Shown here: positions 34,265 to 37,432 of the stretch, one piece after another | Layout of the letters: the number at the start of each line of letters is the position of its first letter | Position numbering within the stretch: position 1 is the first letter of the stretch | Source: Nitrospirota bacterium | Lineage (GTDB): Bacteria; Nitrospirota; Thermodesulfovibrionia; UBA6902 | Direction of reading: 5' to 3' | Assembly: GCA_016213935.1 (NCBI GenBank) | Contig: JACQZG010000024.1 | Coordinates: forward strand, 1-37,432 | DNA: 37,432 nucleotides | Notes under the pieces: model-generated | Database searches by the model: none | The model's input: only the letters and a program-made list of their open reading frames with translations | What the model was told of the DNA's origin: nothing | Position numbers and translations under genes: made by a program

Positions 34265-34687
34265 ATGGACAGCCTTACAGCAGAGCAAAGACGAAAGACA
34301 ATGCAAGCTGTAAAGAGCACAGGTTCAAAAATTGAGACCAAACTTGCAAAAGTACTCTGGCAACGAGGACTCCGATACCGAAAAAATGATAAGACAGTTT
34401 TTGGCAAACCAGATTTGACTTTTAAGAGAATTAAAGTAGCTATCTTTGTTGATAGTGAATTTTGGCATGGAAAAAACTGGAAAGTTCACAAGTATGACCA
34501 CAAATCCAACAAGAAGTATTGGTACAAAAAGATAGAGCAGAACATTCAACGAGATAAAGAGGTAAATCGCACTTTGCGAAAAGGTGGTTGGATAGTTTTA
34601 CGTTTCTGGGGAATTGATATTGAGAAGAAATTAGAATTTTGTATTAACAAAATTGAACAAACAGTTTATGATAAAAAAGCCATATAG
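34265..34687 (+). CDS. vsr: Very-short-patch-repair (Vsr-like) endonuclease
   Basis: The 140-residue protein begins LTAEQRRKTMQAVKSTGSKI (residues 4-23), the Vsr opening. It has Asp50 in FGKPDLTF, then VAIFVDSEFWHGKNW with His68, and a late KGGWIVLRFWG. E. coli Vsr uses the equivalent Asp and His to nick at T:G mismatches that arise from deamination of 5-methylcytosine. It lacks the zinc-binding cysteines of the E. coli protein, as many shorter homologues do. It overlaps the methyltransferase gene and should repair mutations at that enzyme's target sites. Confidence 0.9.
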   Translation: MDSLTAEQRRKTMQAVKSTGSKIETKLAKVLWQRGLRYRKNDKTVFGKPDLTFKRIKVAIFVDSEFWHGKNWKVHKYDHKSNKKYWYKKIEQNIQRDKEVNRTLRKGGWIVLRFWGIDIEKKLEFCINKIEQTVYDKKAI

Positions 34688-35645
34688 AACAATAGACCTT
34701 TTTGCCGGCATTGGCGGCATACGACTTGCCTTTGAAGCATTCGGCTGTATTAATGTTTTTACTTCCGAATGGGATAAGGCGGCACAAAAAATGTATGAAG
34801 CTAACTTCAATGAAAAACCTTTGGGTGACATAAACGATATTGCCCCAGAAGACATCCCCGACCATGAGATTTTATTGGCTGGCTTCCCCTGTCAACCTTT
34901 TAGCATCGCAGGAAAACAACTCGGATTCGCCGATACAAGAGGAACTTTATTCTTCAATATTGAAGCGATTTTAAAAACGAAACAACCCTATGCTTTCCTG
35001 TTAGAAAATGTAAAACGATTAACAACCCACGACCATGGAAGAACATTTGCAGTTATTATTGAAAAATTAAAACTACTTGGCTATACAGTTTATTACAAAG
35101 TTATTAATTCACTTGATTTCGGGATACCTCAGAAACGAGAAAGAATTTACATAGTAGGTTTTCGTGACTCAATACATTTCAAATTTCCCAAAGCTCTTGG
35201 CTATTACAAACCACTTTCACAATTTTTGGACGATGATAAGGACGTTCCCAAGAACTATTTTGTTACTGAAAGCATGAAAACAAAAAGAATTGAAGCATTA
35301 AAAGGTATCCCGCCCAATCCTTCTATTTGGCATGAAAACATTGGCGGGAATATTTCAGCGTTGCCTTTCTCTTGTGCATTGCGTGCGGGAGGCAGTTATA
35401 ATTATTTATTAGTTAACGGTGTTCGCAGATTAACAGGTAAAGAGATGTTAAAGCTCCAAGGTTTTCCTGATGATTTCATCATCAATGTTCCTTATTCACA
35501 GGTTCGCAAGCTTGCAGGCAACTCTGTTACCGTTCCAGTTATTAGATCAATTGCAGGGGAAATGATGACTGCAATTGAAACAAAGAAACAAGCAAGAGAA
35601 ACCATTCAGCTAACATTCTTAGAGCCCGAATATGAATATAACTGA
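34668..35645 (+). CDS. DNA (cytosine-5-)-methyltransferase
   Basis: The 325-residue enzyme has all key C5-methyltransferase motifs: I (DLFAGIGGIRLAFEAFG), IV with catalytic Cys75 (GFPCQPFS), VI (ENVKRL), VIII (PQKRERIYIVG), IX (RRLTGKEMLKLQGFP) and X (AGNSVTVPV). The target-recognition region between VIII and IX is about 95 residues. I use ATG 34668; a TTG at 34653 is also in frame. It overlaps vsr by 20 nt and the endonuclease by 14 nt, the hallmark of a compact type II restriction-modification operon. If the partner is HaeII-like, the site would be RGCGCY-like, which is inference. Confidence 0.93.
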   Translation: MIKKPYRTIDLFAGIGGIRLAFEAFGCINVFTSEWDKAAQKMYEANFNEKPLGDINDIAPEDIPDHEILLAGFPCQPFSIAGKQLGFADTRGTLFFNIEAILKTKQPYAFLLENVKRLTTHDHGRTFAVIIEKLKLLGYTVYYKVINSLDFGIPQKRERIYIVGFRDSIHFKFPKALGYYKPLSQFLDDDKDVPKNYFVTESMKTKRIEALKGIPPNPSIWHENIGGNISALPFSCALRAGGSYNYLLVNGVRRLTGKEMLKLQGFPDDFIINVPYSQVRKLAGNSVTVPVIRSIAGEMMTAIETKKQARETIQLTFLEPEYEYN

Positions 35646-36702
35646 AGCAAAGCAAGCATTAGATAAAGTAATTATCAAGGCACGGGTTCATTTATACAAG
35701 CCTATTCAGGTTGCTGAAATACTTTATAGAGACCGCGTAGAAAAAGACATTAACCTTTCTGATCTTCAAAGTTACCGCAACACTTCAAAAAAGTGGAGAG
35801 ATATAATTTGCATAAAATTTCTTGGGAGAACAAGTACATCATCTGCAAGATACCAAGATGATGTTTTCAATGACAATGCCATCCCACCGAGAGTTTTGGT
35901 TGCTCTCGGTAAAGAGAATAGAGAAAAGAAAGGAATTGTTGAAGCATACATATACCGAAAATTTTCTGAACGATTTTCGCAGATGTCGTCAGGAAATGCT
36001 TATTGCCTTTCTCACGATAAATCGAACTTTCAACTTGATGAATTCCTTGCATTATTCTGGAATGAGCCAGGATTGAGAAGAAGCATTGACAAGATTTACG
36101 AAATAATTGTTTACTCGCTTTTCTCAGCTCTTGTTGAAGCAATAGAGGTAACGGTTGAGGTAAGTATGAATCCAGCAAAGTTAGACATTTTAAAAGAGTT
36201 TGAGGATTTTGCTCAAAGAGTTATTCAACTTACTCCAGCACAGAATAAAATTAAAATGCCAGCAAGAATAAATCGTGTTGGGGTTACTAATGCGGCAGAC
36301 AGAGGGCTTGATATGTGGGCTAATTTCGGTCTTGCAATTCAGATCAAACATTTGTCATTAACGGAAGAACTTGCTGAAAATATTGTTACGTCCGTATCAG
36401 CCGACAGAATTGTAATCGTTTGCAAAGATAGTGAACAAAAACTTATCGTCTCACTCTTAAATCAAATCGGGTGGAAATCTAAAATTCAAAGCATAGTAAC
36501 AGAAAGCGATCTTTTGCATTGGTATGAAAAAGCATTGCGCGGGAAGTATTCAAAAACTATTGGTCACAAGGTTTTAAATAATTTGTCAGATGAAATTAAA
36601 GTTGAATTCCCAGCATCCGACAACATTGAGTTTATGAAATTCTATAAGCAACGTGGTTACAACAGACTTGAGAACAAAGTTTGGAACCAAAGCAGCAGAT
36701 AA
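35632..36702 (+). CDS. HaeII-family type II restriction endonuclease
   Basis: The 356-residue protein matches, from memory, the HaeII endonuclease family, notably NRVGVTNAADRGLDMWANFG followed by LAIQIKHLSL near residue 220-245. That segment contains a PD-(D/E)xK-like layout (LD...QIK). Size agrees with HaeII (about 350 residues). It cuts DNA lacking the modification placed by the overlapping methyltransferase. It starts 14 nt before the methyltransferase stop without a clear ribosome binding site, so its translation is probably coupled, delaying the nuclease behind the methylase. Base composition is strongly AT-rich compared with the core. Confidence 0.82.
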   Translation: MNITEAKQALDKVIIKARVHLYKPIQVAEILYRDRVEKDINLSDLQSYRNTSKKWRDIICIKFLGRTSTSSARYQDDVFNDNAIPPRVLVALGKENREKKGIVEAYIYRKFSERFSQMSSGNAYCLSHDKSNFQLDEFLALFWNEPGLRRSIDKIYEIIVYSLFSALVEAIEVTVEVSMNPAKLDILKEFEDFAQRVIQLTPAQNKIKMPARINRVGVTNAADRGLDMWANFGLAIQIKHLSLTEELAENIVTSVSADRIVIVCKDSEQKLIVSLLNQIGWKSKIQSIVTESDLLHWYEKALRGKYSKTIGHKVLNNLSDEIKVEFPASDNIEFMKFYKQRGYNRLENKVWNQSSR

Positions 36703-36881
36703 CAAGTCAGTGGAGTTGAACGAGTGGAAAGGGGAATGGAAAGGGGAATGGGTTCAGGCTTGCAAACATGCAATTGTAGTTTCCTCAGGCTCGTTAGCTT
36801 AATAGTGTAGTAAGGTATTGCTTCTTGCACGGCGGCTTCTGTACCGCATAGTGCATAAAATGTTACAAATTCAAGAGAGAG

Positions 36882-36925
36882 CAGAACAAGTTAATAACTG
36901 GCTTTTTCTACAGTCTCTTGTTCTG
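36882..36925. promoter_or_regulatory. Inverted repeat upstream of higB, operator candidate
   Basis: CAGAACAAG (36882-36890) and CTTGTTCTG (36917-36925) are perfect 9-bp inverted arms 26 bp apart. The right arm ends one base before the -35 box. HigA antitoxins repress their own promoter through palindromes, so this is a reasonable but unproven binding site. Confidence 0.45.
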
Positions 36926-36926
36926 A

Positions 36927-36955
36927 TTGACAAGCGTAACTCCATGGGTTACACT
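36927..36955 (+). promoter_or_regulatory. Promoter of higBA
   Basis: A perfect TTGACA (36927-36932), a 17-bp spacer and TACACT (36950-36955) lie 6 nt before the GTG start of higB, again implying a leaderless transcript. Confidence 0.55.
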
Positions 36956-36961
36956 GTAATT

Positions 36962-37240
36962 GTGATTAAGAGCTTTGAACATAAAGGTCTGGAGAACTAT
37001 TTCTACAATGGAACCAAGAAAGGTATTCAAGCACAACACGCTCAGAAATTAGCCGACATACTTGACAGGCTTGATGCCGCAAGAGATGTAACTGATATGA
37101 AATTTCCAGGATCGGACCTGCATCAGCTCAAAGGGAAGATGAAAGGATTATGGGCGGTAAAGGTTTCAGGCAACTGGAGAGTAGTTTTCAGTTTCAAAGA
37201 AGCCAATGCCTATGATGTTAATTACATTGACTATCATTAG
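36962..37240 (+). CDS. higB: HigB/RelE-type toxin
   Basis: A GTG at 36962 gives the canonical 92-residue HigB beginning M-I-K-S-F-E-H-K-G-L. It contains QAQHAQKLADILDRLDAARD, MKFPGSDLHQLKG, GLWAVKVSGNWRVVFSF and the end DVNYIDYH. These proteins are ribosome-dependent mRNA endonucleases of the RelE fold. The ATG at 36818 is in frame but too far upstream. The antitoxin follows after 12 nt, in the toxin-first order typical of higBA. Confidence 0.92.
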   Translation: MIKSFEHKGLENYFYNGTKKGIQAQHAQKLADILDRLDAARDVTDMKFPGSDLHQLKGKMKGLWAVKVSGNWRVVFSFKEANAYDVNYIDYH

Positions 37241-37252
37241 GAAGGTGACAAC

Positions 37253-37432
37253 ATGAGAACAAGGAAAAGACCTCCAACACATCCGGGAGGCATATTGAGA
37301 CGGCATTACATGGAACCATTATCTTTAACGGTTTCAGAGCTTGCCGAGATTCTTGGGGTCTCAAGAAAGACATTATCAAAAATTGTAAACGAGCGCGGTT
37401 CTGTAACACCGGATATGGCTTTACGCCTGTCA
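37253..37432 (+). CDS. higA: HigA antitoxin, N-terminal part (runs off window)
   Basis: From ATG 37253, preceded by GAAGGTG, 60 residues are visible. They begin MRTRKRPPTHPGGILRRHYM and contain the helix-turn-helix SVSELAEILGVSRKTLSKIV-like segment (actual reading TVSELAEILGVSRKTLSKIV) and then NERGSVTPDMALRLS. This is the HigA family, which neutralises HigB and represses the operon. The C-terminus lies outside the window and no frame disruption is seen in the visible part. Confidence 0.92.
   Translation, partial: MRTRKRPPTHPGGILRRHYMEPLSLTVSELAEILGVSRKTLSKIVNERGSVTPDMALRLS

Larger units (their letters stand above)
36703..36961. other. Spacer between restriction system and higBA
   Basis: The 259 bases contain a tandem duplication of GGAAAGGGGAAT (36726-36749), an inverted repeat (36882-36925) and the higB promoter (36927-36955). 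An open frame from 36818 runs into higB, but its first 48 residues are unlike HigB and overlap these signals, so I regard that part as non-coding. Confidence 0.6.

Noticed and set aside
36818..36961. N-terminal extension of higB from ATG 36818
   Set aside because: HigB proteins start at the M-I-K-S-F position; the extension has no similarity and overlaps the promoter and inverted repeat.

Overview
The window is a piece of bacterial chromosome. A gene-dense, GC-rich core of about 28.8 kb (about 5.1-33.9 kb) carries conserved housekeeping genes. Both edges are AT-rich accessory DNA. Gene content (ihfB-like gene, cobA-hemD fusion, cmk-plsC-ispH-rpsA-sppA order, lipoprotein, ManC, large hybrid kinase) suggests a Gram-negative-type bacterium, perhaps Nitrospirota or a deltaproteobacterial lineage. 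That placement is a guess from gene style and no rRNA is present to test it.

Left accessory region (1-5056). The end of an IS3-family element is followed by what looks like a decayed tandem array of cassettes. A spacer made of a divergent BRO-family gene start plus a promoter/hairpin leader recurs three times in varying completeness. It precedes, in turn, a tcmP + Gp37/Gp68 pair, a small toxin-like/DUF2283 pair, and a truncated ORF6N gene. The two BRO copies and the ORF6N gene each carry a perfect or near-perfect DNA palindrome inside the coding sequence. The palindromes share the core ACAnnTTGT but have completely different arms. This is the most unusual signal in the window. A seven-repeat RCC1-like propeller gene closes the region.

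Core, minus strand (5103-26730). From downstream to upstream: a ribosomal-S11-like protein of unknown role coupled to an O-methyltransferase-like gene; manC; a response regulator-diguanylate cyclase; a 1417-residue hybrid histidine kinase with three receiver domains and an HPt; cobA-hemD; ihfB-like; sppA; rpsA; ispH; plsC; cmk; an AAA/DUF4143 ATPase with its own near-consensus promoter that interrupts the run; then aroA, tyrA, aroF, hisC and pheA. The last five supply chorismate, phenylalanine and tyrosine synthesis.

Core, plus strand (26800-33879). Nudix hydrolase, a small cysteine-containing lipoprotein, (on the minus strand) a hotdog thioesterase, galU, lon, thiL, a DUF2062 membrane protein and an M50 site-2-type protease.

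Right accessory region (33880-37432). An AT-rich spacer with a REP-like palindrome leads into a compact vsr - C5 DNA methyltransferase - HaeII-family restriction endonuclease system, followed by a higBA toxin-antitoxin pair whose antitoxin runs off the window. Several accessory genes have a -10 box only 6-7 nt before the start codon, suggesting leaderless transcripts. I saw no tRNA, rRNA or CRISPR array.
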